Shown here piece after piece: positions 8,999-17,241 of a DNA stretch of 64,000 bases. Positions within the stretch are counted from its first letter, which is position 1. Every line of letters starts with the position of its first letter. The stretch is from positions 1 to 64,000 of the forward strand of contig CAIRAW010000038.1 in assembly GCA_903876735.1 (NCBI GenBank). The letters run 5' to 3'. Below the pieces are notes generated by a model that saw nothing but the letters and a program-made list of their open reading frames with translations, had not been told where the DNA came from and did not search any database. The translations under genes and the position numbers were made by a program. The DNA comes from an uncultured beta proteobacterium. Its GTDB lineage: Bacteria; Pseudomonadota; Gammaproteobacteria; Burkholderiales; Burkholderiaceae_C.

Positions 8999-10036
8999 TT
9001 ACTTGTCGTACTGGTTCAGCAGCGCCTTGGCCGATTCAAGCAGTTGCTTGCCATCCGCGCCTTTGGCCGCCACATCCTTGAGCCAATCCTGCGCCACGCC
9101 TTCGGTTGCTTTTTCCCAGCGCTGAACTTCAGCGGCCGTGAGCACATTGACGACGTTGCCGCGATCGGTGGCGGACTTGCGTCCCGGCTCAATTGTGCTG
9201 TCCCAGATGCGGCCGGCCCAGGCTGATGCTTCAGCGCCGCTGTTGGCATCGATCACCTTTTTCAGGTCGGCTGGCAGGCTGTTGTACTTGGCCTCGTTCA
9301 TGGCGACGACGAAGATGGTGTTGGACATCTTGCGCTGGCCCGGCCCGGTCTCGGTATGAAACTTGGTCACCTCATGCACCTTGATGCCGGGCACAACTTC
9401 CCACGGCAGTGAGGCGCCATCAACCACACCCTTGGAGATGGCTTCCTGCACCTGCGGCGCCGGCATCTGGATCGGTGTGGCGCCCAGCGCTGTGAGCATG
9501 CGCGTGCCGATTCGTGTGGGGGCGCGTACCTTCAGGCCCTTGATGTCTTCCAGCGTTTTGACCGACTTGTTGGCGAAGTGGAGTTCGGCGCCGTCATGCA
9601 CATGCGCCATCAAAATCTTGGTGCCCTTGAATTCATCCAGTGAGTTCTTCTGCAAGTACTCCCAAAAAGCGCGGCTGCCGCCTTCGGCGCTCTTGATCAT
9701 GAAGGGCAACTCAAACACCTCGGACTTGGCGAAACGCCCGGCCTGGTAGGTGGGGACGGTCCAGACGATGTCGGCCACACCGTCCTTGGCCTGGTCGAAC
9801 AGTTGCGGCGGCGTGCCGCCAAGTTGCATGGCCGGATAGATCTGGCACTTGATGCGGTTGTTGGACTCCTTGCCCAGCTTCTCGCACCAGGGACCGAGCA
9901 GCAGCTTTTGCGAGGTCGCGTTCGGCGCCAGGAAATGGTGGACCTTGAGTGTCACGTCCTGCGCCCAGACGCCCCCTGCGCCAAGGGCCAGCGCAGTGGC
10001 GGCCAACACGGGGGTCAATGTCTTGCGGATCTGCAT
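8999..10036 (-). CDS. TRAP transporter solute-binding protein (DctP family)
   Basis: 345 residues; the start is the ATG at 10036 because GAGGAG lies 7 bases upstream (an upstream in-frame ATG would contain that site). Signal peptide MQIRKTLTPVLAATALALGAGGVWAQ (split here by cleavage near residue 26) shows export to the periplasm. The DctP fold is seen in LKVHHFLAPNA, VRAPTRIGTRMLTALGA (with the Arg that clamps the carboxylate) and GVVDGASLPWEVVPG. It captures an organic acid for the adjacent DctM/DctQ permease. It lies between the permease and an acyl-CoA ligase, supporting import and activation of the same compound. Confidence 0.93.
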   Translation of the reverse strand: MQIRKTLTPVLAATALALGAGGVWAQDVTLKVHHFLAPNATSQKLLLGPWCEKLGKESNNRIKCQIYPAMQLGGTPPQLFDQAKDGVADIVWTVPTYQAGRFAKSEVFELPFMIKSAEGGSRAFWEYLQKNSLDEFKGTKILMAHVHDGAELHFANKSVKTLEDIKGLKVRAPTRIGTRMLTALGATPIQMPAPQVQEAISKGVVDGASLPWEVVPGIKVHEVTKFHTETGPGQRKMSNTIFVVAMNEAKYNSLPADLKKVIDANSGAEASAWAGRIWDSTIEPGRKSATDRGNVVNVLTAAEVQRWEKATEGVAQDWLKDVAAKGADGKQLLESAKALLNQYDK

Positions 10037-10082
10037 GTCGAATCTCCTCATTGTTTTGGTTGGGAAACAGAGTGAACAGGAA

Positions 10083-11414
10083 TCAGGCGCCGAAGGTTCG
10101 CACCAGGTACAGCGAGATCACCGGAAAGAACACCAGCAGCGTGATGCGGATGAAGTCCGAGATCAGGAACGGAATCACGCCCTTGAAGGTCTCCATCAAC
10201 GGCACGTCAACGGCGAGCCGGTTGATGACGTAGACGTTCATGCCGACCGGCGGGTGCACCAGGCCGATCTCGACCACCATCAACGCCAGGATGCCAAACC
10301 AGATCGACTTGTCGACCTGTGCCAGGCCAAAGAAATCGAGGCCCATGATCATCGGGTAGAAGATCGGGATCGTCAGCAGGATCATGGCCAGCGAATCCAT
10401 GACGCAGCCCAGCAATATGTAGATCAGCAGGATCATGGCCATCACCAGCAGCGGCGACATTCCGCTGTTCTTGACCCACTGTGCGAGCTCGACCGGCATC
10501 TGCGAGATCGCCAGCGCCGTGTTCATCATGTCGGCGCCCAGCAGCACCAGAAAGATCATGGCCGTCGCCGTCGCGGTACCCAGCAGGGTCTTGCGAATTT
10601 CTTCCATGCCCATGTTGCCCGACAGCAGCGCCAGGATGCCGCAGGAGGCCGCGCCAATCGATGCGGCCTCGGTCGGATTGGCCCAGCCGCCGTAGATGCC
10701 GACGATCACGACCACAAAAACCAGCAGCACCGGCAGCACTTCAATCAAGCAACGCAGGCGCTGCGGCCAGGGCACGCGCGGCCCGGCCGGGCCGGCTTTC
10801 GGATCGAGCGTGACCATGATCTGCACCACCAGCATGTAACCGAGCATGGCGATGATGCCCGGCAGCACGGCGGCCATGAACAGCTTGCCGATCGACTCCT
10901 GCGTCAGGATCGCGTAGATCACCAAGGGCACCGACGGCGGAATCATGATGCCCAGCGTGCCGCCCGCGGCCAGGGCGCCGGTGGCGAGCGAACCGGAATA
11001 GCCATAGCGCCGCAACTCGGGCAGCGCGACCTGGCCCATGGTGGCGGCCGTTGCCAGCGACGAGCCGCAGATCGCGCCAAAGCCGGCACAGGCGCCGATC
11101 GCCGCCATGGCAATGCCACCCCTGCGGTGGCCGATGAAGGCGCTGACAAACCGAAACAGCGATCGACTCAGGCCCCCGTGCGTGGCGAACTGGCCCATCA
11201 ACAGAAACAGCGGAATCACAATCAGGTCGTAGTTCGACAGGCGGGCGTAGGCGAGGTTCTTGAGCGAGTTCAGCAGCACAGCGCTCTGGCCGCCGTTGAG
11301 GTAGAGGTAGCCGCCGGCACCGGCGATGAACATGGCAACGCCAATCGGAACGCGCAGCACCAGCATCGTCAGCAGGAAGCCGAAGATCAGGAAACCGAGT
11401 TGCATTCCGGTCAT
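10083..11414 (-). CDS. TRAP transporter large permease (DctM)
   Basis: 443 residues, about 12-13 membrane segments, of the DctM family which carries the sodium-driven transport path. The ATG at 11414 overlaps the DctQ stop (ATGA), fixing the start; the longer upstream frame is only the DctQ coding region read in another frame. Family motifs are visible in GSSLATAATMGQVALPEL and GGTLGIMIPPSVPLVIYAI, and in the C-terminal half VHPPVGMNVYVINRL. It acts in the inner membrane with DctQ and the periplasmic DctP encoded just downstream. Confidence 0.93.
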   Translation of the reverse strand: MTGMQLGFLIFGFLLTMLVLRVPIGVAMFIAGAGGYLYLNGGQSAVLLNSLKNLAYARLSNYDLIVIPLFLLMGQFATHGGLSRSLFRFVSAFIGHRRGGIAMAAIGACAGFGAICGSSLATAATMGQVALPELRRYGYSGSLATGALAAGGTLGIMIPPSVPLVIYAILTQESIGKLFMAAVLPGIIAMLGYMLVVQIMVTLDPKAGPAGPRVPWPQRLRCLIEVLPVLLVFVVVIVGIYGGWANPTEAASIGAASCGILALLSGNMGMEEIRKTLLGTATATAMIFLVLLGADMMNTALAISQMPVELAQWVKNSGMSPLLVMAMILLIYILLGCVMDSLAMILLTIPIFYPMIMGLDFFGLAQVDKSIWFGILALMVVEIGLVHPPVGMNVYVINRLAVDVPLMETFKGVIPFLISDFIRITLLVFFPVISLYLVRTFGA

Positions 11415-11950
11415 GATTTCATCTCGCGGCGGGTCCACGGATGCCAGCACATGTAAAAACCGGCCAGTGCCAGCAGCACAAAGCTCGGCACCATCAGCGC
11501 CTGCGCCAGCCACACCGGCAACTCAAGAATGGCCGAGGTCTCGCCCGCTTCCTTCAGGCTGATGGCGCCCGCCGCCGTGCGCCAGGCCAGCAGTGTGCCG
11601 AGCAGGCCGACCAACAGCGAGCCGACGGAATCGAGCACGAGACGCCGGCTGCTCGTCATGTTGGCGGTGAAGAAATCCACCTTCACATCGCCGTGCATCA
11701 GATGGCAATAGGCGAAGAAAGTGGCAGAGGCGAAGGCGGCGCAGAGTTGCAGCAGTTCGACGTCGCCCGGCACCGGCGCATTGAACAGCTTGCGTCCGAC
11801 GATCGACACCACCGACATCAGCACCAGGGCGATGAACACCAGACCGCCGGCGAAGGCAAACCAGGTTGCCAGCGTCAACAGCAGGCGACCGTACGGCCCC
11901 CTTTTTTCGTCGGCAGGCGGCGGCGCAGGGACTGCACTCTCCTCTTGCAT
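11411..11950 (-). CDS. TRAP transporter small permease (DctQ)
   Basis: 179 residues with four predicted membrane spans (about 24-48, 63-80, 100-120, 145-165), the DctQ topology. The motif VSIVGRKLFNAPVPGDVELLQ (38-residue region around 50-70) with R and E after the first helix is typical of the family. First gene of the operon dctQ-dctM-dctP-ligase; the ATG has AGGAGACAAGA upstream. DctQ stabilises DctM in the membrane. The N-terminal 20 residues are Pro/Ala-rich and cytosolic. Confidence 0.9.
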   Translation of the reverse strand: MQEESAVPAPPPADEKRGPYGRLLLTLATWFAFAGGLVFIALVLMSVVSIVGRKLFNAPVPGDVELLQLCAAFASATFFAYCHLMHGDVKVDFFTANMTSSRRLVLDSVGSLLVGLLGTLLAWRTAAGAISLKEAGETSAILELPVWLAQALMVPSFVLLALAGFYMCWHPWTRREMKS

Positions 11951-12205
11951 TCTTGTCTCCTACTGTCATTATTTTTGGCTTTCCGGCAATCGCAAACTGG
12001 TATAGCAATGCCGGAATTGACTGGGTGACCGGATAGTACATCAACATTGCGGCAGCGAACAGCGCATTTCTGATGGTTTTCCCTGACTCTGAACATCGCC
12101 TGCTAAGCCCAACTTTACCCACACGACATGCAGCTGACGCTTGCAATTGCTAAGCTCGCCACCAAGTTGCGCAGGTCAGGCCTTCACGCTTTACAGGAAA
12201 CCCCC

Positions 12206-13108
12206 ATGAAACAGACATCAATCATCTCCCGCGCCAGAATCTGGCTGCTGCTCGCCTTCTGCCTGAGCTTCGGCTTTGCCATGGCGCAATCCGAGCCCGG
12301 CATCAAGGAGATCTATGCGGCCGCGCAGGCTGGCAGGCTTGAGGAGGCGCAGGTCATGGTCCAGCAGGTGCTGGTCACCCATCCAAAAAGCGCAAGCGCG
12401 CATTTTGTGCAAAGCGAACTGTACGCACGCCAGGGCAATCTGCCGCGCGCGCGTGAGGCACTGGCGCAGGCCGAAAGCCTGAAACCCGGATTGCCGTTTG
12501 CCAAGCCGGAAGCTGTGCAGGCGCTGCGCGCGCAACTCGCAGCGCGCAGCAGCCCGAGCAACCCGCAGCGCTCCGTCGCGCGGGAACGTGCACCAGCTGA
12601 ACCGGTGTCCTCGTCCTCCTGGGCTCTGCCGCTGTTGCTGGCCGTTGGCGTGATCGCACTGGGTTACTTTGTATTTCGCCGGCGTGCACCGGCACCCCTT
12701 GAACAACAACCGGCCTATGCAGCGCCCAATGGCATGGCCGGACCACAGACCTTCGGCATGGGCGGCGGCACCGCCATGCAGCCGGCTTATGGTCAACCCG
12801 GCTACGGTCAGCCCGCCTATGGACAAGCACCCGGCACCGGTCTGGGTGGCCGCATCATGGGTGGCGTGGCCACCGGCCTTGCAGTGGGTGCGGGCGTTAT
12901 GGCGGCCCAAGCGATTGGCCGCAACCTGATGGGTCACGACAACCAGCCGTCTGGCAACTTCGACAATGCCGGCCACAACGTTGACCCGGGCTTTGACCGC
13001 AATGCCGACATGGGCGGAGCGAACTTTGGCCTCAACGACAGCAGTTCCTGGGACGACGGCGGATCGGTTGATGCGGGCGGCGGCGGCGGCGGCGACTGGG
13101 ATAATTGA
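12206..13108 (+). CDS. Exported TPR protein with single membrane anchor and Gly-rich tail
   Basis: 300 residues from the ATG at 12206 (AGGAAA upstream; the in-frame ATG at 12128 would bury the signal peptide). A signal peptide (about 1-30, LLLAFCLSFGFAMAQ) is followed by tetratricopeptide-like helices (35-115: AAQAGRLEEAQVMVQQVL, SAHFVQSELYARQGNLPRA). A membrane span lies at 142-162 (WALPLLLAVGVIALGYFVF) followed by RRR, then a low-complexity tail with YGQPGYGQPAYGQ repeats, a GGRIMGGVATGLAVGAGVMA hydrophobic stretch, and an acidic DSSSWDDGGSVD end with a run of Gly. Such proteins are annotated as TPR/membrane proteins of unknown function. It is followed 24 bp later by the thiamine-binding-type gene, probably in one operon. 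Confidence 0.75.
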   Translation: MKQTSIISRARIWLLLAFCLSFGFAMAQSEPGIKEIYAAAQAGRLEEAQVMVQQVLVTHPKSASAHFVQSELYARQGNLPRAREALAQAESLKPGLPFAKPEAVQALRAQLAARSSPSNPQRSVARERAPAEPVSSSSWALPLLLAVGVIALGYFVFRRRAPAPLEQQPAYAAPNGMAGPQTFGMGGGTAMQPAYGQPGYGQPAYGQAPGTGLGGRIMGGVATGLAVGAGVMAAQAIGRNLMGHDNQPSGNFDNAGHNVDPGFDRNADMGGANFGLNDSSSWDDGGSVDAGGGGGGDWDN

Positions 13109-13132
13109 GTTCCCACTCCACAGGAAGATCCC

Positions 13133-13441
13133 ATGGTTTTGCTTGAATTCTCGATGGCGCCGTCCGGCAAGGGCCTGAGCGTGAGCCCCTTCGTCGCGCG
13201 CATCCTCAACATCATCGACCAAAGCGGCCTGCCCTACCAGCTCACGCCCATGGGCACCATCATTGAAGGCGAATGGGACGAGGTGATGGGCGTCGTCGGC
13301 GCCTGCTATCGCGACCTCGCCGTCGACTGCGAACGCATCGGCGTGCACATCAAGATTGACGCCCGCAGCGGCCCAGGCGGGCGCATCAAGAGCAAGGTTG
13401 AAGCGGTGCAGCAGAAGTTGGGCCGCAAGCTCTCGACCTGA
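13133..13441 (+). CDS. MTH1187-family thiamine-binding-type protein
   Basis: 102 residues resembling the MTH1187/YkoF-like family (DUF77), small ferredoxin-fold proteins, several of which bind thiamine. The features are a beta-strand start VLLEFSMAPSGKG, SPFVARILNIIDQSGLPYQLTPMGTIIEGEWDEV and a C-terminal RIKSKVEAVQQKLGR helix. Length is normal for the family. It lies just after the TPR membrane protein. A role in thiamine handling is family knowledge only; nothing in the neighbourhood confirms it. Confidence 0.75.
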   Translation: MVLLEFSMAPSGKGLSVSPFVARILNIIDQSGLPYQLTPMGTIIEGEWDEVMGVVGACYRDLAVDCERIGVHIKIDARSGPGGRIKSKVEAVQQKLGRKLST

Positions 13442-13496
13442 ACGCCAGCGCGTAGTTGCGCAGCCCGTATGCAGCGCAGCGGAATACGGGATTGGC

Positions 13497-14093
13497 TCAG
13501 TCGGGGTTTAACGCGTGGAACACGCGCAGCGCCGCATAGGCGTCGTTGGCGGCGTAAATCAGTTGCGACTGGCTCAGATTGGGCGCGGCCCAGTTCGAGG
13601 TGGTGGCTTTCTTTGATTTGATAAAGCGCTGCTGAAACAGCACCGCCACCGCGCCTTTGACACCCATGTCCTTGCGGTAGCCGCGCTGGTGAAAAATGCT
13701 GTTGAGATCCAGCACGTCCTGCGCCTGCACCGCGAGCTTGGCTGCGATGCGCTTGCGGTCATCCCCCAGTCCAAAACCGGCCTTGGTGAAACCTGGCAGC
13801 GCGAGCAACTGCGCCACGATGGCGCTGCAATCCGGGTCGTGCAGCTGAAAGACCCAGGCCCGATCCAAAGTCGATAACTGCACGATGTGCGGGCCTTCGG
13901 AAACCTGCTCCTTGAAGAAGGTTGGTTTCGACTCCGTATCAAAACCCCAGACCTCGGTGTCACGCAGCGCTGCATCCGCCTCGCGCGCCTGCGCCTTTGT
14001 GGCCACCAGCGCAATGCGCTCTGGCCCCAGGCGGTCGAATTCGGGCAGCAGTGCGATCTCTTCTTTGCTGGGGGTGCTGTAGCGAGTGGTCAT
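13497..14093 (-). CDS. 3'-5' exonuclease, RNase D-like (DEDD)
   Basis: 198 residues with only the catalytic exonuclease domain. Exo I acidic pair appears in VWGFDTESKP (about 47-56), Exo II in FTKAGFGLGDDRKRI, and the Exo III end QSQLIYAANDAYAALRV (about 170-188) has the Tyr and Asp of the DEDDy class. Lacking HRDC domains, it is shorter than RNase D and more like stand-alone 3'-5' exonuclease proteins common in Burkholderiales. It degrades RNA or single-stranded DNA ends; the biological substrate is unknown. A convergent neighbour ends 55 bp away. Confidence 0.85.
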   Translation of the reverse strand: MTTRYSTPSKEEIALLPEFDRLGPERIALVATKAQAREADAALRDTEVWGFDTESKPTFFKEQVSEGPHIVQLSTLDRAWVFQLHDPDCSAIVAQLLALPGFTKAGFGLGDDRKRIAAKLAVQAQDVLDLNSIFHQRGYRKDMGVKGAVAVLFQQRFIKSKKATTSNWAAPNLSQSQLIYAANDAYAALRVFHALNPD

Positions 14094-14131
14094 GCTGCGA
14101 TGATGCCACGCATTCCCCGCTGCAATTCATG

Positions 14132-15751
14132 TCAGCTAAACACGCCCCCATACTGCTTGCGCAGATCGCCCTTTTGCACCTTGCCGGCTCCGCCAACAGG
14201 GAGTGCCTCCAAAAAGATGACGTCGTCGGGCACCCACCACTTGGCGACGCGCTCGGTGAGAAAGGCCAGAATCTCTTCGCGCTCGACGGTTTTGCCAGGC
14301 TTGCGCACGACGAAGAGCAGGGGGCGCTCGTCCCACTTCGGGTGCTTGACGCCGATGACGGCCGCCATGGCCACCGCCGGATGCCCCATGGCGGCGCTTT
14401 CCAGATCGATCGAGCTGATCCATTCACCGCCGGTCTTGATGACGTCCTTGGCGCGGTCACGGATCTGCATCACGCCGTGGGCGTCGATGGTGGCGATGTC
14501 GCCGGTCGGGAACCAGCCGTCCACCAGCGGCGAGACCTCGCCCTTGTAGTAGCCGCTGACGATCCACTGCCCGCGCACCATCAGTTCGCCTTGCGCGACA
14601 CCGTCGCGCGGCAGGGTGGCGCCGTATTCGTCAACGACCTTGATCTCGGTACCAAACACCGACTTGCCCTGGCGCGCAATCACCGCGTGCTGCTCGACTG
14701 GCGAGAGTTCCCGATTCTTTGGCGACAAACAACTCATGGTGGCCACCGCGGTGGTCTCGGTCATGCCCCAGCCGTGGCGCACTTCAACGCCGTAGTTGTC
14801 GACGAACTTGGCGATCAGCGCTGCCGGCATGGCCGAACCGCCGACGCCGGTGCGCTTCATGGTCGAAAAGCGCAGGCCATGTTCTTCCACGTACTGCATC
14901 AGCCCGAGCCAGATGGTGGGCACGCCGGCGCTGACGGTGACGCGTTCGCCTTCCATCAATTCGTACAGGCTGGCACCGTCCAGACGCGGCCCCGGCAGCA
15001 CCAGGCGCGCGCCACCGATTGGCGCTGCGTAGGGAATGCACCAGGCGTTGATGTGAAACATCGGCACCACCGGCAATATCGCGTCGCTCGGTGAGAGCGA
15101 CAGGATGCCGGGCAGGCAGCCTGATATGGCGTTGATAACGATGGCGCGGTGCGAATACAGCGCACCCTTGGGGTTGCCCGTGGTACCGGATGTGTAGCAA
15201 AGGGCGGCGCCGCTGCGCTCGTCAAACTCGGGCCAGTCAAACAGTTCGCTGTGCGGGGCGATCAGATCCTCGTAGCACACCATGCTGACGCCTTCGATGG
15301 CCGGCATGTTGGCTGCATCGCTCAGGCAGATCCAGTTCTTCACCTTCGGGCAATAGGGTGCAATGCCCTTGATCAGCGGCGCAAAGGTGCTGTCGAACAG
15401 CATGGCAGCGTCTTCGGCGTGGTTGATGATGTAGATCAGTTGCTGCGGCGCAAGGCGCGGGTTGCAGGTGTGCATCACCATGCCGCTGCCCGACACCGCA
15501 AAGTAGGCTTCGAGATGGCGGTGGTTGTTCCAGGCAATCGAGCCCACGGCGCTGCCGGCCTCCAGCCCCAGGCCCTTGAGCGCGTTGGCCAGTTTGCGCG
15601 AGCGCGCCGCGCACTGCTCGTAGGTGTAGCGAAACAGCGGCCCGTGCGTCTCGCGGGAGACGACTTCCACGTCACCAAACTGCGCTGCAGCGTGTTCGAT
15701 GATTCCGGAAATAAGAAGTGGGCGGTCCATCATGAGGCCGGCTTGTAGCAT
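14132..15751 (-). CDS. Fatty-acid-CoA ligase (DmdB/long-chain type)
   Basis: 539 residues, ANL family. The ATP motif is ALCYTSGTTGNPKGALYSHRA (about 180-200), GWGMTETTAV is the A5 motif, DGWFPTGDIATID and KDVIKTGGEWIS form the hinge, and PVGGAGKVQKGDLR bears the catalytic Lys. It resembles medium/long-chain and 3-(methylthio)propionyl-CoA ligases. The start has CGGAGACTC 9 bases upstream. The alpha/beta hydrolase gene lies 15 bp upstream in the same direction, and both follow the aldehyde oxidoreductase genes, so an acid produced by the oxidoreductase could be activated here (inference). Confidence 0.88.
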   Translation of the reverse strand: MLQAGLMMDRPLLISGIIEHAAAQFGDVEVVSRETHGPLFRYTYEQCAARSRKLANALKGLGLEAGSAVGSIAWNNHRHLEAYFAVSGSGMVMHTCNPRLAPQQLIYIINHAEDAAMLFDSTFAPLIKGIAPYCPKVKNWICLSDAANMPAIEGVSMVCYEDLIAPHSELFDWPEFDERSGAALCYTSGTTGNPKGALYSHRAIVINAISGCLPGILSLSPSDAILPVVPMFHINAWCIPYAAPIGGARLVLPGPRLDGASLYELMEGERVTVSAGVPTIWLGLMQYVEEHGLRFSTMKRTGVGGSAMPAALIAKFVDNYGVEVRHGWGMTETTAVATMSCLSPKNRELSPVEQHAVIARQGKSVFGTEIKVVDEYGATLPRDGVAQGELMVRGQWIVSGYYKGEVSPLVDGWFPTGDIATIDAHGVMQIRDRAKDVIKTGGEWISSIDLESAAMGHPAVAMAAVIGVKHPKWDERPLLFVVRKPGKTVEREEILAFLTERVAKWWVPDDVIFLEALPVGGAGKVQKGDLRKQYGGVFS

Positions 15752-15766
15752 GGGGTGAGTCTCCGA

Positions 15767-16558
15767 TTAGGGTTTGAGGGATGCAAGAAAGGTTTGGATC
15801 GCGGGATTGACCGCGTCCGGGTGCGTCAGATTCGAGGCGTGTCCCGCCCCCGGCACCACCACCACCTGCGCATTGGGCATGGCCGTGGCCATGGCCTGTG
15901 CGCGTGGCAACTCGATGGCACGGTCGATGTCACCATGGATCACCAGTGCCGGCACCGTGATCTGCCCGACCTTGTCGCTGATGTCATCGCGCATGCCCAG
16001 CGTCTGAAAGCTCTGCAGAAAATCTGCCGGCGCGGCCTTTTTCCATTTTGCGCGCCAGGCGGCAGCGCCAGCCCATTGCTCGCCCAGGATAATGGTTTCG
16101 ATGGTGGCGGCAGTCTGCTCGGACAGGCCGTTGCTGGCCCAGTCCTGCAGCATGGCCTGGTAGCCCGGCATCTTGGCCGGGTCTTCCGGCATCGCCTGCG
16201 TATCGATCAGAATCAGCGCACGCACAATGGCCGGGTGCGTCAGCGCGCAGCGCAGGCTGAGGTAACCGCCTTGCGACATCCCGGCCAGGACGGCCTGCTT
16301 GATGCCCAGGTGCGCGAGCAAGGCAGCCAGATCATTGGCCGAGTCGTAGTAGCTGAAAGGGGCACACTCGCCGGTTGCGGTCTGACCGTGGCCGCGCTCG
16401 TCCCAGACGATGCAGCGGTACTGTGACTTCAGTGCCGCCACTTGCGGCGCAAACATGCTGCAGTCCATCAACAGTCCATGAGAAAAGACAAGAGCGGGTC
16501 CGCTGCCGCCGCTGTCTTCAAAATAAATGTTCTGGCCGTTGACCTGTGCGTAAGGCAT
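15767..16558 (-). CDS. Alpha/beta hydrolase (3-oxoadipate enol-lactonase-like)
   Basis: 263 residues, alpha/beta hydrolase fold. The nucleophile elbow is AGMSQGGYLS (Ser about 94), the oxyanion region is FSHGLLMDCSMF, the acid is in HGDIDRAIE and the catalytic His is in GAGHASNLTHPD near the C-terminus. Overall similarity is to enol-lactonase/esterase-type hydrolases. It begins about 118 bp after the small aldehyde-oxidoreductase-linked gene and precedes an acyl-CoA ligase by 15 bp. Substrate unknown; an ester or lactone related to the downstream acid is plausible. Confidence 0.85.
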   Translation of the reverse strand: MPYAQVNGQNIYFEDSGGSGPALVFSHGLLMDCSMFAPQVAALKSQYRCIVWDERGHGQTATGECAPFSYYDSANDLAALLAHLGIKQAVLAGMSQGGYLSLRCALTHPAIVRALILIDTQAMPEDPAKMPGYQAMLQDWASNGLSEQTAATIETIILGEQWAGAAAWRAKWKKAAPADFLQSFQTLGMRDDISDKVGQITVPALVIHGDIDRAIELPRAQAMATAMPNAQVVVVPGAGHASNLTHPDAVNPAIQTFLASLKP

Positions 16559-16675
16559 GTTGTGTCCCCTTGATCTTTTCGTTCGACGATAGTGTCGGGC
16601 GCATCTTAGGATTGACCCGTTGTCCGGTCAATCAGAACAGGTAACGTGAGAGACAAGCGCTGCCGGCGCCGCGCC

Positions 16676-16975
16676 TCAACCCCCGCCCCGCTGCATGTAC
16701 AGGTCAAAGCGTTTCATGAAGGCGTAGCGCTGCGCCTCGTCCAGGCCGGCAAAGCGAAAGCTCACCAGAAAGCGCGGCATGCGCACCAGGGCGATGACGC
16801 GCGGCTCGCCCACCTGCCACTTCAAACCCAGCGCGCCATCACCGATGCGCACACCGGCTGATTTAGCTTGCAGCTTCCAGTGCTGCTCGCCAATGGCGTC
16901 GGGCAGCCAGCGCAGCCAGTCGGCCTCGGTGCAGGCCATTTCGCGCTCGAAGCGCTCAGGGTAGGACGATTGCAT
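16676..16975 (-). CDS. Small conserved-looking protein linked to the aldehyde oxidoreductase
   Basis: 99 residues; I do not recognise the family. The ATG at 16975 overlaps the stop of the MoaD-like gene (TGATG), so translation is coupled and this start is preferred to the TTG at 16978. The protein is rich in aromatic and basic residues (EADWLRWLPDAIGEHWK-like N-terminus, then RVIALVRMPRFLVSFRFAG, ending MQRGGG) with no membrane span, no Cys pattern and no signal peptide, so it is cytosolic. The coupling suggests a role in maturation or handling of the tungsten enzyme, but there is no direct evidence. Confidence 0.7.
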   Translation of the reverse strand: MQSSYPERFEREMACTEADWLRWLPDAIGEQHWKLQAKSAGVRIGDGALGLKWQVGEPRVIALVRMPRFLVSFRFAGLDEAQRYAFMKRFDLYMQRGGG

Positions 16976-17229
16976 CAACCACCGGCAATGGGCGGCCAGA
17001 TCGCCAGCACATCAGCTTCAACCAGCACCCGCGTGGCGCGCAGTTCGGGCGCGATGTAGCTGCCGTTGACCAGCACCAGATGCACCAGCTTCGGCGGCAA
17101 ATGGTAGATGTCGATGATCTGCCCGATGGTGGCGCTATCAGGCACATCGAGTTCAACGATGTTGGTGTAGCGCGAGGACTCGGGCAGGTAGTCGGTTAAA
17201 GAGGCAAAAAGCTTGAGGGTGATTTTCAT
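16975..17229 (-). CDS. MoaD/ThiS-family sulfur carrier
   Basis: 84 residues with the ubiquitin-like MoaD/ThiS fold: MKITLKLFASLTDYLP at the N-terminus, a central strand region VHLVLVNGSYI, and the C-terminal PPIAGG ending in the Gly-Gly that is adenylated and thiocarboxylated in this family. It lies 12 bp after the FAD subunit gene of the aldehyde oxidoreductase and overlaps the next small gene. Dedicated MoaD-like proteins next to tungsten oxidoreductases are thought to supply dithiolene sulfur for the tungstopterin. No MoaE or MoeB partner is in this window, so it would rely on genes elsewhere. Confidence 0.85.
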   Translation of the reverse strand: MKITLKLFASLTDYLPESSRYTNIVELDVPDSATIGQIIDIYHLPPKLVHLVLVNGSYIAPELRATRVLVEADVLAIWPPIAGG

Positions 17230-17241
17230 GCGTGGCGAATT

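Noticed and set aside
9849-11456. A 535-residue plus-strand open frame
   Set aside because: It is antisense to the TRAP genes, rich in His/Arg/Gln with no family pattern; a GC-rich shadow.
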